From Candidatus Poribacteria bacterium (GTDB taxonomy: Bacteria > Poribacteria > WGA-4E > WGA-3G), in the NCBI GenBank assembly GCA_026710795.1, contig JAPOQK010000073.1:1-64000 (forward strand): a DNA stretch of 64,000 bases, written 5' to 3'. The position numbers and the translations under genes are program-made. Below the pieces are notes generated by a model. That model saw only the letters and a list, made by a program, of their open reading frames with translations, had not been told where the DNA came from and ran no database searches. Positions 19,485-28,272 of this stretch are shown here, one piece after another. The first letter of the stretch is position 1. Each line of letters opens with the position of its first letter.

Positions 19485-20954
19485 TCATTTTCTTTGATAG
19501 TACCGATTATTTTGAGGTAACAATTCAATATGTTTATCCATCCATTGTAACCGAGCACGCAGCCAAGTTTTTATTGTGTTCACTTCTCCTTGATAGGTGG
19601 TGCTTCCCGGGTCCCGATTGGCAATGTGACCATGACCAAGGACGCGCCATCGGATAAAATTACGTTTTTGTGCTTCAGACAGATATTCAGCAGTTTTGTC
19701 TATTTCGTCAAGAATTGCTGATGTGGCAAGTTCTTTCTTACGCAGTTTTTTCCATTTATTAACAAGTTTCTGTTTGAAGTTTTCATCTGAGAGTAATCTA
19801 TTCCACCAGAATGGCACATGGTTTGTATAAATTAACCAACTATTGGTATTCCAACCATCATTGAAACTAATATTTCCTGCGGACCAATTGAAATCCCAAA
19901 CAGGTCCCATCGTAAGTTTTCCACCTCTATCTTTGTACATATATGTGCTGTTACGGAATCCATCTATGTTTTTAAAAAGTTCATTGATGATGAAATGGTC
20001 GATAAAAGAATCCACGTCAATATACTTCGCATATCCATTCTTAGGATTCTTATAATTCTTCCCTGCTAACACAAATTCAAATATACTCATATAGTTCTGA
20101 ATCCAGTCCCTTTGAATATAAGACATTTCGTGTCCTTTCGGATAGACATGTGCAAGATGTGTTCCCTTTTGAGTAGAAAAGAAAGTCTCTTTAGGATCCA
20201 TTTTGTCTATTTTTAGGATATATCCTCCAGTGATTTCGGGAGATTTACTGTAGGTCGGCTTTAATGATTTTATGTCTACTCGATTTTTCCCTCGCTTAAT
20301 CTTTTCTATTAGCAGATAAACACCAACATAATGTTTTGATTGAACGGTCTTATCGCCTGTATTGTTGAGAAACACCTCAACGAACTTTGTTCTACTTGCG
20401 TATCTGCCAATCCGATTGCTGAATTCGTAAGCCAAATAGTTGCGCATCAATGTTTTATCTGAATAGGGACCATGTAAAACCCAATCTGATTCGGCAGGTA
20501 AATTGAATATAGATACATCTTTGTCATTACCATTTTCGTCCTGAAATTCAAAACCGTACTGCTTTTTGGGAAAACCGCTTGAAGTTTGCCCTCTGGTCTC
20601 AATACCAATTTTACCTTCAAAATGGGTATTAGGGTTATCTATCGAGTTTCTACCACCAGATTCATCATAAATAATCTTCATCTGTGCAGGAATTTTAGGT
20701 TCATCAGGTATCCATCTGCCTTTTGTGTCAATTATCACAATCGGTAAGTTAGATGTAAGAGGCATTGGGATGTTCACGGAGATTGAAGGTTTCTGATTAT
20801 TTTTCTTGTTCCAATATTCTTTACGATTTATGGGGTTTTCTGCTTGAGAGGATTGACGTGGAGTATCAATAAACCAACTGGTGAATATGGCAATTATTAC
20901 TCCACCTAACAATAGAAGTGATATTTTTTGAAATCGATTCATTGTCGTAAACAA
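19485..20954 (-). CDS. CotH-like (spore coat H kinase family) protein, membrane anchored
   Basis: 489-aa ORF; IGIETRGQTSSGFPKKQYGFEF, DWVLHGPYSDKTLMRNYLAYEFSNRIGRYASRTKFVEVFLN, GPVWDFNWSAGN. Confidence 0.85.
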   Translation of the reverse strand: MFTTMNRFQKISLLLLGGVIIAIFTSWFIDTPRQSSQAENPINRKEYWNKKNNQKPSISVNIPMPLTSNLPIVIIDTKGRWIPDEPKIPAQMKIIYDESGGRNSIDNPNTHFEGKIGIETRGQTSSGFPKKQYGFEFQDENGNDKDVSIFNLPAESDWVLHGPYSDKTLMRNYLAYEFSNRIGRYASRTKFVEVFLNNTGDKTVQSKHYVGVYLLIEKIKRGKNRVDIKSLKPTYSKSPEITGGYILKIDKMDPKETFFSTQKGTHLAHVYPKGHEMSYIQRDWIQNYMSIFEFVLAGKNYKNPKNGYAKYIDVDSFIDHFIINELFKNIDGFRNSTYMYKDRGGKLTMGPVWDFNWSAGNISFNDGWNTNSWLIYTNHVPFWWNRLLSDENFKQKLVNKWKKLRKKELATSAILDEIDKTAEYLSEAQKRNFIRWRVLGHGHIANRDPGSTTYQGEVNTIKTWLRARLQWMDKHIELLPQNNRYYQRK

Positions 20955-21152
20955 CCTTATTGTGAATGTCGGAGGACTGTGGATTGAAGATATTGATATG
21001 ATTTGATGAGTGGATGATCTGAATCAGATCACAATAGTATATCAGAATGAAATGATGATAACAAATTAAAGTTAGATGTTTTGAAGAGATGTTAACAAAT
21101 AGTGGATTTTACAATTAATTGAGGGTGGTGCATAAATAACGTTCTACCGAGG

Positions 21153-21226
21153 CTTCTGTAGGAGTGAACTCGGATTCCCGACTATCAAAGTATTCCGTTG
21201 TGATTCGGAGATCACTCCTACAGAAG
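21153..21226. repeat. 74-bp MITE/REP-like element with perfect 15-bp terminal inverted repeats
   Basis: cttctgtaggagtga ... tcactcctacagaag. Confidence 0.8.
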
Positions 21227-21242
21227 AGGTGTCAGCATATTG

Positions 21243-21470
21243 TTATACTTTTTTGTATTTCTGATCAAGGATTTCAAAGAGTTTATCTACCGTCAATGGT
21301 TCACCGTCTTTATTGGAAATAGAAATCTCTTTGTCTACCAAAGCGTTTCGTAGTTGCTTCTCAAGTTTCTTCCGATTAGTACCACTTGATCCTATACCTA
21401 TCGCAAGACCTGATCCCATTCCTACAGCAAGACCTAAACCAAAACCTTCCATAATAACCGTTACCTCCAA
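21243..21470 (-). CDS. Small Gly-rich protein with hydrophobic N-terminus
   Basis: 75-aa ORF; MEGFGLGLAVGMGSGLAIGIGSSGTNRKKLEKQLRNALVDKEISI. Confidence 0.5.
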   Translation of the reverse strand: MEVTVIMEGFGLGLAVGMGSGLAIGIGSSGTNRKKLEKQLRNALVDKEISISNKDGEPLTVDKLFEILDQKYKKV

Positions 21471-21570
21471 CTTTATCAGGAAATAAGCACTTACTCATAT
21501 CATTACTATTCTCTTTTCCATGAACGTTCTGTAGTAAATCAACAGCATTTTAAGACAATAATCGCATATA

Positions 21571-22809
21571 TTATTCTTGAGTCTGACCTGCGACGGCAGC
21601 GGCACGCGCACCAACACCAAGCACTGCCAGAAATCCCTCTGAATCCGCATGGTCGAAATCTCCGATATCCTCCATGGATGCCGTTTCCTCAGAGTAAAGC
21701 GAATGCGGAACACCATCTGCAGCATGGAATGCGACATTACCTTTATAAAGAGCAACCGTAATCGTTCCACTTGCCAAATGCGTCAATGGCTCAACAGATG
21801 ATAACATAGATTGTGTTGCGGAATCGAACCAATAACCTTGATAAATTTGTTCAGCTACATCCGAGGAGATACTATCAAAAAGTTTTCGCGCACGTCTATC
21901 TAAAATCAGTTGAAGCAGATACTCATAACACTTTCCCAGTAATTCCATACCGGGTGATTCGTAGACACCACGACTTTTAATTCCAACGAACCGATTTTCA
22001 ACAGTATGAATACCGATTCCAACTCCATTTCGTCCACCAATTCGGTTTGCCTCTATTAAACTCATTAGTGGGGTGCAGGGACTACCGTTGACTTCAACAG
22101 GTATACCACGTGCAAATGTAACAGTAAAATGTTCTATATCATCTGGTGCGTCTTTCGGATGAACACCCATCCCTGGCGTAATAAATCCCGCAGGTGTTTT
22201 TAGTGATTCTAACCGTCCTGCTTCATGTGTTAATCCCAACAAATTCGCATCTGTAGAGTACGGCTTTTCATGCGTTGCGGTTATCGGTAAGTTATGTTCT
22301 TGGCAGAAATCTATCATCTCTTTTCTGCCACCGAACTGCTTGAGGAATTCAGAATCTCTCCACGGCGCATAAACAGAAAATTGGGGATTTAGCATGTTGG
22401 TAGCAAGTTGGAATCGCACTTGATCATTGCCACGTCCTGTTGCCCCGTGTGTCAAAATAGAGATACCACGACTTTCCATTTCTGGTAAAAGTGCTTTTAC
22501 AGTAACATGCCGTGCAATGCCGGTCGTATTCCAATATCCTCCCTCATACATTGCCTGACATTGGATGAGACGGATTCCTTCTTCAGCAAGCGCATCCTTT
22601 GCGTCAACCATTACCGCTTCTTGAGCACCACATGCCAACATACGTTCCCGAATCTCGTCAACATTACGTTCATCGGGTTGTCCAAGGTCTGCGGTAAAAC
22701 AAACGACATTGACACCTTTATCAACCAACCATTTGGTAATTGTGCAGCTATCAAGACCGCCAGAGACCGCAGCTCCGACGGTTTTGCCTTTTAATTGATG
22801 TATATTCAT
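21571..22809 (-). CDS. argG: Argininosuccinate synthase
   Basis: MNIHQLKGKTVGAAVSGGLDSCTITKWLVDKGVNVVCFTADLGQPDE, THGATGRGNDQVRFQLA; start trimmed to the internal Met. Confidence 0.95.
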   Translation of the reverse strand: MNIHQLKGKTVGAAVSGGLDSCTITKWLVDKGVNVVCFTADLGQPDERNVDEIRERMLACGAQEAVMVDAKDALAEEGIRLIQCQAMYEGGYWNTTGIARHVTVKALLPEMESRGISILTHGATGRGNDQVRFQLATNMLNPQFSVYAPWRDSEFLKQFGGRKEMIDFCQEHNLPITATHEKPYSTDANLLGLTHEAGRLESLKTPAGFITPGMGVHPKDAPDDIEHFTVTFARGIPVEVNGSPCTPLMSLIEANRIGGRNGVGIGIHTVENRFVGIKSRGVYESPGMELLGKCYEYLLQLILDRRARKLFDSISSDVAEQIYQGYWFDSATQSMLSSVEPLTHLASGTITVALYKGNVAFHAADGVPHSLYSEETASMEDIGDFDHADSEGFLAVLGVGARAAAVAGQTQE

Positions 22810-22924
22810 ACAGAGAATTATATCACGATTTTTCATAATTCGCAATATCTATGGTGAAGAATACAAAATAATAAATATCCAATAAAAACCAATATATATC
22901 CAATAAGAAATTCCGCTTTTTAAT

Positions 22925-22953
22925 TTGACATATACAAAAAGATGCTATATAAT
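22925..22953 (+). promoter_or_regulatory. Perfect sigma70 consensus promoter TTGACA-N17-TATAAT
   Basis: ttgaca tatacaaaaagatgcta tataat. Confidence 0.8.
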
Positions 22954-22959
22954 TAACAC

Positions 22960-23160
22960 ATGTTTAAAATGAAAACATGTATCGGTTCTGTACTTCTTGT
23001 TGCAGGTGTGAAAATTTGCGTTGGTTAGGTTGAGTAAAACAAACAAAAAAAGGGCAAAAAAAAATTGCTAAATTCGCGTCACTTTCCTTGTCCTGACTGG
23101 ATTTAAAACGTCACAGTGACGTGCAAAAGGTCACATTTAAAAACACATAGAATAACCGTA
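22960..23160 (+). other. Candidate unannotated transcript (ncRNA or short leaderless peptide) downstream of the perfect promoter
   Basis: Begins with hairpin acatgttt...aaacatgt (22958-22981), contains perfect palindrome acgtcac-a-gtgacgt (23108-23122); also encodes MFKMKTCIGSVLLVAGVKICVG* (22960-23028). Confidence 0.35.
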
Positions 23161-23285
23161 AGTTGCTACCTATAAGATTTTAGATATACAGCCACCGTTT
23201 TAAAAAGCATGTCGTAGGTCAGACCAAGCAAAGCAACTACAACATTTGAATCCTTATGATAACATAATGTTAGATGGAAAATTGT

Positions 23286-23314
23286 TTGACATAAAGAAAG
23301 ACATGTGATATACT
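23286..23314 (+). promoter_or_regulatory. sigma70 promoter of tRNA-CAU
   Basis: ttgaca-N17-tatact, 19 nt before the tRNA. Confidence 0.75.
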
Positions 23315-23333
23315 TTAAAAAATAGATTAACCT

Positions 23334-23405
23334 GCCGGTGTAGCTCAGTGGTAGAGCACACGACTCATAATCGTGCTGTCCGGAGTTCGACTCTCCGCAC
23401 CGGCA
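23334..23405 (+). tRNA. tRNA with CAU anticodon (elongator Met, or Ile2 if modified by TilS)
   Basis: gccggtg ta gctc agtggta gagc a cacga ctCATaa tcgtg ctgtc cggag ttcgact ctccg caccggc a; complete cloverleaf. Confidence 0.95.
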
Positions 23406-23427
23406 TCGTTCTTTAAAGGCATACCTC

Positions 23428-24852
23428 ATGAAAGCCCGTTTTGTGCCAGAGATGCATCGCTTCATTTTACAGCACACAATGATTGAGGATGGAGAAACGG
23501 TGCTCGTTGCAGTCTCAGGCGGTGCTGATTCCCTTGCCCTGCTTTACGGGTTGCATGCCCTACACACACAACTAAACTGTCATCTACACGTTGTTCACCT
23601 TGATCATGGTTTTAGACCTGATTCTGCCTCCGATGCCAAGTTCGTCCACGAACACGCCATCCGTTTAGGACTATCCTTTACCGGACACGCCGTTGATTTA
23701 CCTCTTCTAATTAAGCAGTGGAAACTTTCCGTAGAAGCTGCAGGTAGAAAAGCGCGTTACGACTTCTATGAATCTGTATGCACAAAGGTAGGGGCAACCA
23801 AAGTAGCACTCGGACATCAACAAGATGATATTGCCGAAACAGTTCTAATGAACCTAATTCGTGGCTCAGGAACTACAGGTTTAAAAGGGATTAAACCCAT
23901 CAGAGATGGCAAGTATATTCGACCGCTTAGTCGCTTCACTCGTGAAGAAATTGAAACGTACCTAAAAGTAAAGGGGATTGTTCCACGACAGGATTCAACG
24001 AATACAGATAAACGTTATCTCCGAAACCGAATTCGACATGAGTTGATACCACTGCTTGAACAGAACTATAATCCGAATATTAAAACCGGTTTAAGCAAAA
24101 CCGCTGAAATCTTACGAGATGAATCGAAATACCTTGATGAAATAGCTTTCGCATTATATGACTCCTGTAGACTTTCATTTACTCAGTCCATAAATATCAT
24201 ATTGGATAGAGACGTATTTCTAAAACATCACATTGTCCTACAAAGACGTGTACTAAGACATTGTATCACCGATATAATTGGACAAGTGAGTGATTATTCC
24301 TATGAACATTACCAAGCCATGCATGACATCATCAATGTAGATAAGCCAAATGCTGTAATTGCCTTACCGCACGGTTTGCGGTTTAGACGTTGTTATCAGC
24401 AACTTATTTTTGAGAATGATTCTGTGAAAACTGAGGATTTTGAATATCCTTTAAACCCATCTGGTATCACAAATATAACGGCACTAAATGCAGAAATTTC
24501 AGCACGTATATATCGTATATATAATGAATCACCAAGTGGGACAGTTACCATACCTGATGGCACTTATGAGGCGATGTTTGATTATAGTAAGATAGAATTA
24601 CCTATGATAATACGCAATCGACAAGAAGGAGACAGGTTTCAACCTTATGGAATGCAGGGTACAAAAAAGATAAAAGATTTTTTTATTGATGCCAAAGTAC
24701 CATTGTGTGAACGGGATCGCATTCCAATGCTCGTTTGCGGCAATGAAATATTATGGATTATCGGCTTTACGACTAATGAAAGGTTTAAAGTTCATCCACA
24801 AACACAAAAGTGTCTACATTTACATTATGCAAGAGATAATATCGTGTCCTAA
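23428..24852 (+). CDS. tilS: tRNA(Ile)-lysidine synthase
   Basis: 474-aa ORF; VAVSGGADSLALLYGLHAL, VVHLDHGFRPDSASDA, LGHQQDDIAETVLMNLIRGSGTTGLKGI, RNRIRHELIPLLEQNYNP. Confidence 0.95.
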   Translation: MKARFVPEMHRFILQHTMIEDGETVLVAVSGGADSLALLYGLHALHTQLNCHLHVVHLDHGFRPDSASDAKFVHEHAIRLGLSFTGHAVDLPLLIKQWKLSVEAAGRKARYDFYESVCTKVGATKVALGHQQDDIAETVLMNLIRGSGTTGLKGIKPIRDGKYIRPLSRFTREEIETYLKVKGIVPRQDSTNTDKRYLRNRIRHELIPLLEQNYNPNIKTGLSKTAEILRDESKYLDEIAFALYDSCRLSFTQSINIILDRDVFLKHHIVLQRRVLRHCITDIIGQVSDYSYEHYQAMHDIINVDKPNAVIALPHGLRFRRCYQQLIFENDSVKTEDFEYPLNPSGITNITALNAEISARIYRIYNESPSGTVTIPDGTYEAMFDYSKIELPMIIRNRQEGDRFQPYGMQGTKKIKDFFIDAKVPLCERDRIPMLVCGNEILWIIGFTTNERFKVHPQTQKCLHLHYARDNIVS

Positions 24853-25393
24853 AACTGTCCTGCTTTCTGAAGAACAAATTCGAAACAAGATCCAGGAACT
24901 TGGCAAGCAGATATCCAAAGATTATGAAAATCAAGAATTGGTATTAGTTTGTGTACTCAGAGGTGCTGCACTGTTTTTCGCGGATCTCGCACGTGAAATA
25001 TCGCTGCCGCTAAGGTTTGAGTTCCTACAAACCTCAAGTTACAACGATAGCACAGAACCATCAAAAAATATAAAATTTATACGATCAGGAAGCGGGTATA
25101 TAAAAGATAAGGATGTTCTTATTGTAGAGGACATTATTGATTCTGGACAGACCTTAACATTTCTCGTGCAACACCTACAAACATTAAACCCAAAATCAAT
25201 TAAGATATGCACACTTCTTGATAAACCTTCTCGCCGTCAAGTTTCTGTAAATATTGATTATTCAGGCTTTGAAATTCCGAATGTTTTTGTTGTAGGATAC
25301 GGACTTGATTATGCACAGATGTATCGAAATTTACCATACATTGCTATCTTAGAAACAACATCAGATAAAGTTATGCATCCGTCAGTGCCGTAA
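24827..25393 (+). CDS. hpt: Hypoxanthine phosphoribosyltransferase
   Basis: MQEIISCPKTVLLSEEQI..., LVCVLRGAALFFADLAREI, VLIVEDIIDSGQTLTFL (PRPP loop), VVGYGLDYAQMYRNLPYIAIL; overlaps the tilS 3' end by 26 nt. Confidence 0.95.
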   Translation: MQEIISCPKTVLLSEEQIRNKIQELGKQISKDYENQELVLVCVLRGAALFFADLAREISLPLRFEFLQTSSYNDSTEPSKNIKFIRSGSGYIKDKDVLIVEDIIDSGQTLTFLVQHLQTLNPKSIKICTLLDKPSRRQVSVNIDYSGFEIPNVFVVGYGLDYAQMYRNLPYIAILETTSDKVMHPSVP

Positions 25394-25480
25394 AAAACAG
25401 TAAACATTTTATATTCACTGACGTTTATGTATGTAGTTATTTATATCTGAGCCATTTAGTTTTCAAAATAAATAGTTCCT

Positions 25481-25510
25481 CTGTAGGAGCGATCTCTCGG
25501 TCGCGACCTT
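25481..25510. repeat. Copy/fragment of the CTGTAGGAGCGA repeat family
   Basis: ctgtaggagcgatctctcggtcgcgacctt. Confidence 0.55.
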
Positions 25511-25570
25511 GCAAAAAACACCTACGAATTAGGGAAAACTGAATGTCTCTATTCTTTATATAGTTTCTTC

Positions 25571-25600
25571 TTGACAATTTATTTTTAAATTTGCTAAACT
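25571..25600 (+). promoter_or_regulatory. Putative sigma70 promoter for the cytochrome gene
   Basis: ttgaca-N18-taaact. Confidence 0.5.
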
Positions 25601-25637
25601 TAGAATGTTATGATTTTACAACGGAAGGAGATTATTG

Positions 25638-26441
25638 ATGCGTAAGTTTGTTTCGTTTTCACTTGGCGTACTGCTGATAGCAGGATTAGTGTATTTTACT
25701 CAGGCACAGCAAATGTCAGACAAAGCGCAACTTGGACGCGAACTTTTCCGCGATCCAACTTTTAATGGAACCTTAAATCCACCCGGAGGAACCCTAAATC
25801 CAACTGGAAAGAAAGCGGCAACGGGTCTCTCCTGTGCAAATTGCCACGCGGATTTTGATGAGGAAGCAAAACCTGACGGTTTAATCCGAGCTGGGCATAG
25901 CATCATTGGTGTCCCGCAACGCGGTTCTGCTAAAGGTGGGATGATTTCTGGTGCCAATTTCGCACGGGCAGCCGGCGGTGGAGGATTCTGCTATGAGCAT
26001 TTCTTGCAGAATATCCCCGGTGACAAGGTGAATCCTACTGCGATCCCCGCAGAACATGCGGAAGCACTCATGGCTTATTTTGAAGCTGTTTCTGGTGATA
26101 ATAAAGGACCTGAATTTAAAATTGAGATGTTGGATGCTGACGCTAAAGCAGCAGCAGGTGAGAAAATTGCTGCTATGCAAGGTGATGTGAAAAAAGGTTG
26201 GCAACTCTTTGGACATGCTTGCGTCGTCTGCCACCCGACACCTAAAAAAGCAGGTATCGGAAGCCAACTTGTCAGAAGCAGACCACCTCGTAATATTGAC
26301 AGCACAATGACCCGCTGGGCAACTAAAATACGCGGGGGCGGTACGCTTATGCCTTTCTATGCCTCCGACATTCTCAGCGACCAAGATATTGCTGACATTC
26401 TTGCCTTTCTGCGCGATCAAATGGAAAGCACAGCAAGATAA
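25638..26441 (+). CDS. Secreted dihaem cytochrome c-like protein
   Basis: Signal peptide; CANCH and CVVCH haem motifs; ILSDQDIADILAFLRDQ C-terminal cytochrome c helix. Confidence 0.85.
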   Translation: MRKFVSFSLGVLLIAGLVYFTQAQQMSDKAQLGRELFRDPTFNGTLNPPGGTLNPTGKKAATGLSCANCHADFDEEAKPDGLIRAGHSIIGVPQRGSAKGGMISGANFARAAGGGGFCYEHFLQNIPGDKVNPTAIPAEHAEALMAYFEAVSGDNKGPEFKIEMLDADAKAAAGEKIAAMQGDVKKGWQLFGHACVVCHPTPKKAGIGSQLVRSRPPRNIDSTMTRWATKIRGGGTLMPFYASDILSDQDIADILAFLRDQMESTAR

Positions 26442-26450
26442 CATATTAAT

Positions 26451-26492
26451 TTGGTAGGGATGTTATATAATTGTCCCTGCCAAATTTTTTTA
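26451..26492 (+). terminator. Rho-independent terminator
   Basis: ttggtaggga-tgttatataattg-tccctgccaa followed by ttttttt. Confidence 0.8.
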
Positions 26493-26682
26493 TGTTCTCA
26501 TCTATTTATTTGTAACCACCTTTTCGCTTTATGCGTATTATTTAACGTGTCTTTATATTAATTCAGATCTAAATATATACGTGTTGCTGCATAGACAGAT
26601 AAAATTGGAAATATGTTGTCTGTGGACGAGTTTGCTGACACATAAGCATTCTGATCCTGAACTCTACAAGAAAGGTGGAACA

Positions 26683-27171
26683 ATGAGAACATCTTTATAT
26701 ACAGGTTTATTTATTTCTGTTGTCCTTATCATATCAGTCTTTAGTTTTTCAGGCTGTGGCGGAAGCAACATGAAAAATCCTGTATCTGACACTGATACGA
26801 TGGAGGAGGCCGAAGATAGTACCGTAGAAGAAGCAGGCGAACTTGATGTATCTATCACCGTTACGAAAAAAACTGTAAAACCGGGTGAACAGGTGGAATT
26901 AACGGCTTCAGTAAAAGGGGTTAGAGGAACCAGCGTCGTTTTTAATTGGTTAAACATTACGGGACATGGAACACTTTCTTCTACTAACGATGAAGCAGTT
27001 ACATGGACAGCACCTGATACATTAGGTGAAGTGAATGCTAAAGTTGAAGTCATCCAACTTGTTGTTACAGTCATCAGCGAGGTTATTTCTGTAGATGCTT
27101 CTGTTATAAAAACTGATACCCAAATACTTTCAGACACAAAAGAGATATTGCTGCAGGTAGTTCGTGAATAA
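26683..27171 (+). CDS. Lipoprotein with Ig-like/PKD-like domain
   Basis: MRTSLYTGLFISVVLIISVFSFSGCGGS lipobox; VTKKTVKPGEQVELTASVKGVRGTSVVFNWLNITGHGTLSSTNDEAVTWTAPD. Confidence 0.7.
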   Translation: MRTSLYTGLFISVVLIISVFSFSGCGGSNMKNPVSDTDTMEEAEDSTVEEAGELDVSITVTKKTVKPGEQVELTASVKGVRGTSVVFNWLNITGHGTLSSTNDEAVTWTAPDTLGEVNAKVEVIQLVVTVISEVISVDASVIKTDTQILSDTKEILLQVVRE

Positions 27172-27336
27172 TGGACTATAAATTAAATTAGTCCGCACAA
27201 AATACATCATTTCTTTGTCAAATACTAAAACATATATGCAACGGCAACAATCAACCATAGTATAACCTCTGACCATTTCTATTAAGAAGTTAGAAAATGT
27301 TCTGAAACCTGTTTAAAAGAATAATATAAAATATTG

Positions 27337-27365
27337 TTGACATATTTTATATGTTTTTGTAAAAT
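27337..27365 (+). promoter_or_regulatory. Putative sigma70 promoter of the M23 peptidase gene
   Basis: ttgaca-N17-taaaat. Confidence 0.55.
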
Positions 27366-27459
27366 AGCATACGTCTCATAAACCGTAGGCAAAACATATT
27401 GGCACAATTATAAAAGTTATACGATATGTTTTCATAAGCATAACCAAATTAGGAAACAA

Positions 27460-28272
27460 ATGAGGAAAAATAATATACAATTAATTTTAGTCATTGTAAT
27501 AATGGCTACTGTTTTTGCATCGTGGACATCTTCATGTATTGGAATGCTACATAAGGTCAAAAAAGGGGAGACGTTGTCTGGGATTGCCAGAATGTATGAT
27601 GTACCCATGAAGTCCATAGCACAAACCAACAGTCTTGCTTCTTTAGACCGCCTACAAATTGGGGAAAGGTTAGTTATACCGATAGGAAATAAACCAGTAA
27701 ATGCGACTGAAAATTCAAGTGGAACTTGGTATGTTGTTAAACCCGGTGATTCATTATACGGTATCGCTCGAAAACATAATATTGAGGATTGGAAAAAACT
27801 TCAACAAATAAATGGTATCTCCAATCCTAAGCGAATCAGAGTCGGTCAGAAATTGTACATTCCAGGCAATTGGAATCTTGGTTTTGCAAACCCATTACGA
27901 ATTAAGTTATTTGTAACTTCAGAATTCGGTTGGCGGAACCATCCTATTTCAAGAGACTACCGTATGCATGATGGTATAGATTTTCGGGCGGCTACTGGAA
28001 CACGAGTTTACGCTTCAAAAACTGGAACGGTTAAATATTCCGGAAGAAAAGGTGGGTATGGCAAGGTCATTGAAATACAACATGAAGATGATTTCATCTC
28101 TGTTTATGGACACTTGTCCAGAATAAACGTATCCAAAGGTGATGTCGTCCGACGAGGTCAAGTTATCGGGTTATCAGGAGATACCGGACGTTCAACTGGT
28201 CCACACCTCCATTTTGAAATCAGATACAAAGGCAAAAGTGAAAATCCTGCTCGCCACCTCGATCTTCCATAA
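27460..28272 (+). CDS. LysM domain M23 family metallopeptidase
   Basis: Two LysM repeats (HKVKKGETLSGIARMYDV, YVVKPGDSLYGIARKHNI) and M23 motifs HDGIDFRAATGTRVYA, VYGHLSRINV, GPHLHFEIRYKG. Confidence 0.95.
   Translation: MRKNNIQLILVIVIMATVFASWTSSCIGMLHKVKKGETLSGIARMYDVPMKSIAQTNSLASLDRLQIGERLVIPIGNKPVNATENSSGTWYVVKPGDSLYGIARKHNIEDWKKLQQINGISNPKRIRVGQKLYIPGNWNLGFANPLRIKLFVTSEFGWRNHPISRDYRMHDGIDFRAATGTRVYASKTGTVKYSGRKGGYGKVIEIQHEDDFISVYGHLSRINVSKGDVVRRGQVIGLSGDTGRSTGPHLHFEIRYKGKSENPARHLDLP

Noticed and set aside
22850-23330. Possible replication origin at the minus-to-plus gene-orientation switch
   Set aside because: No DnaA-box cluster (TTATCCACA-like) or dnaA/dnaN genes seen; orientation switch alone is insufficient.
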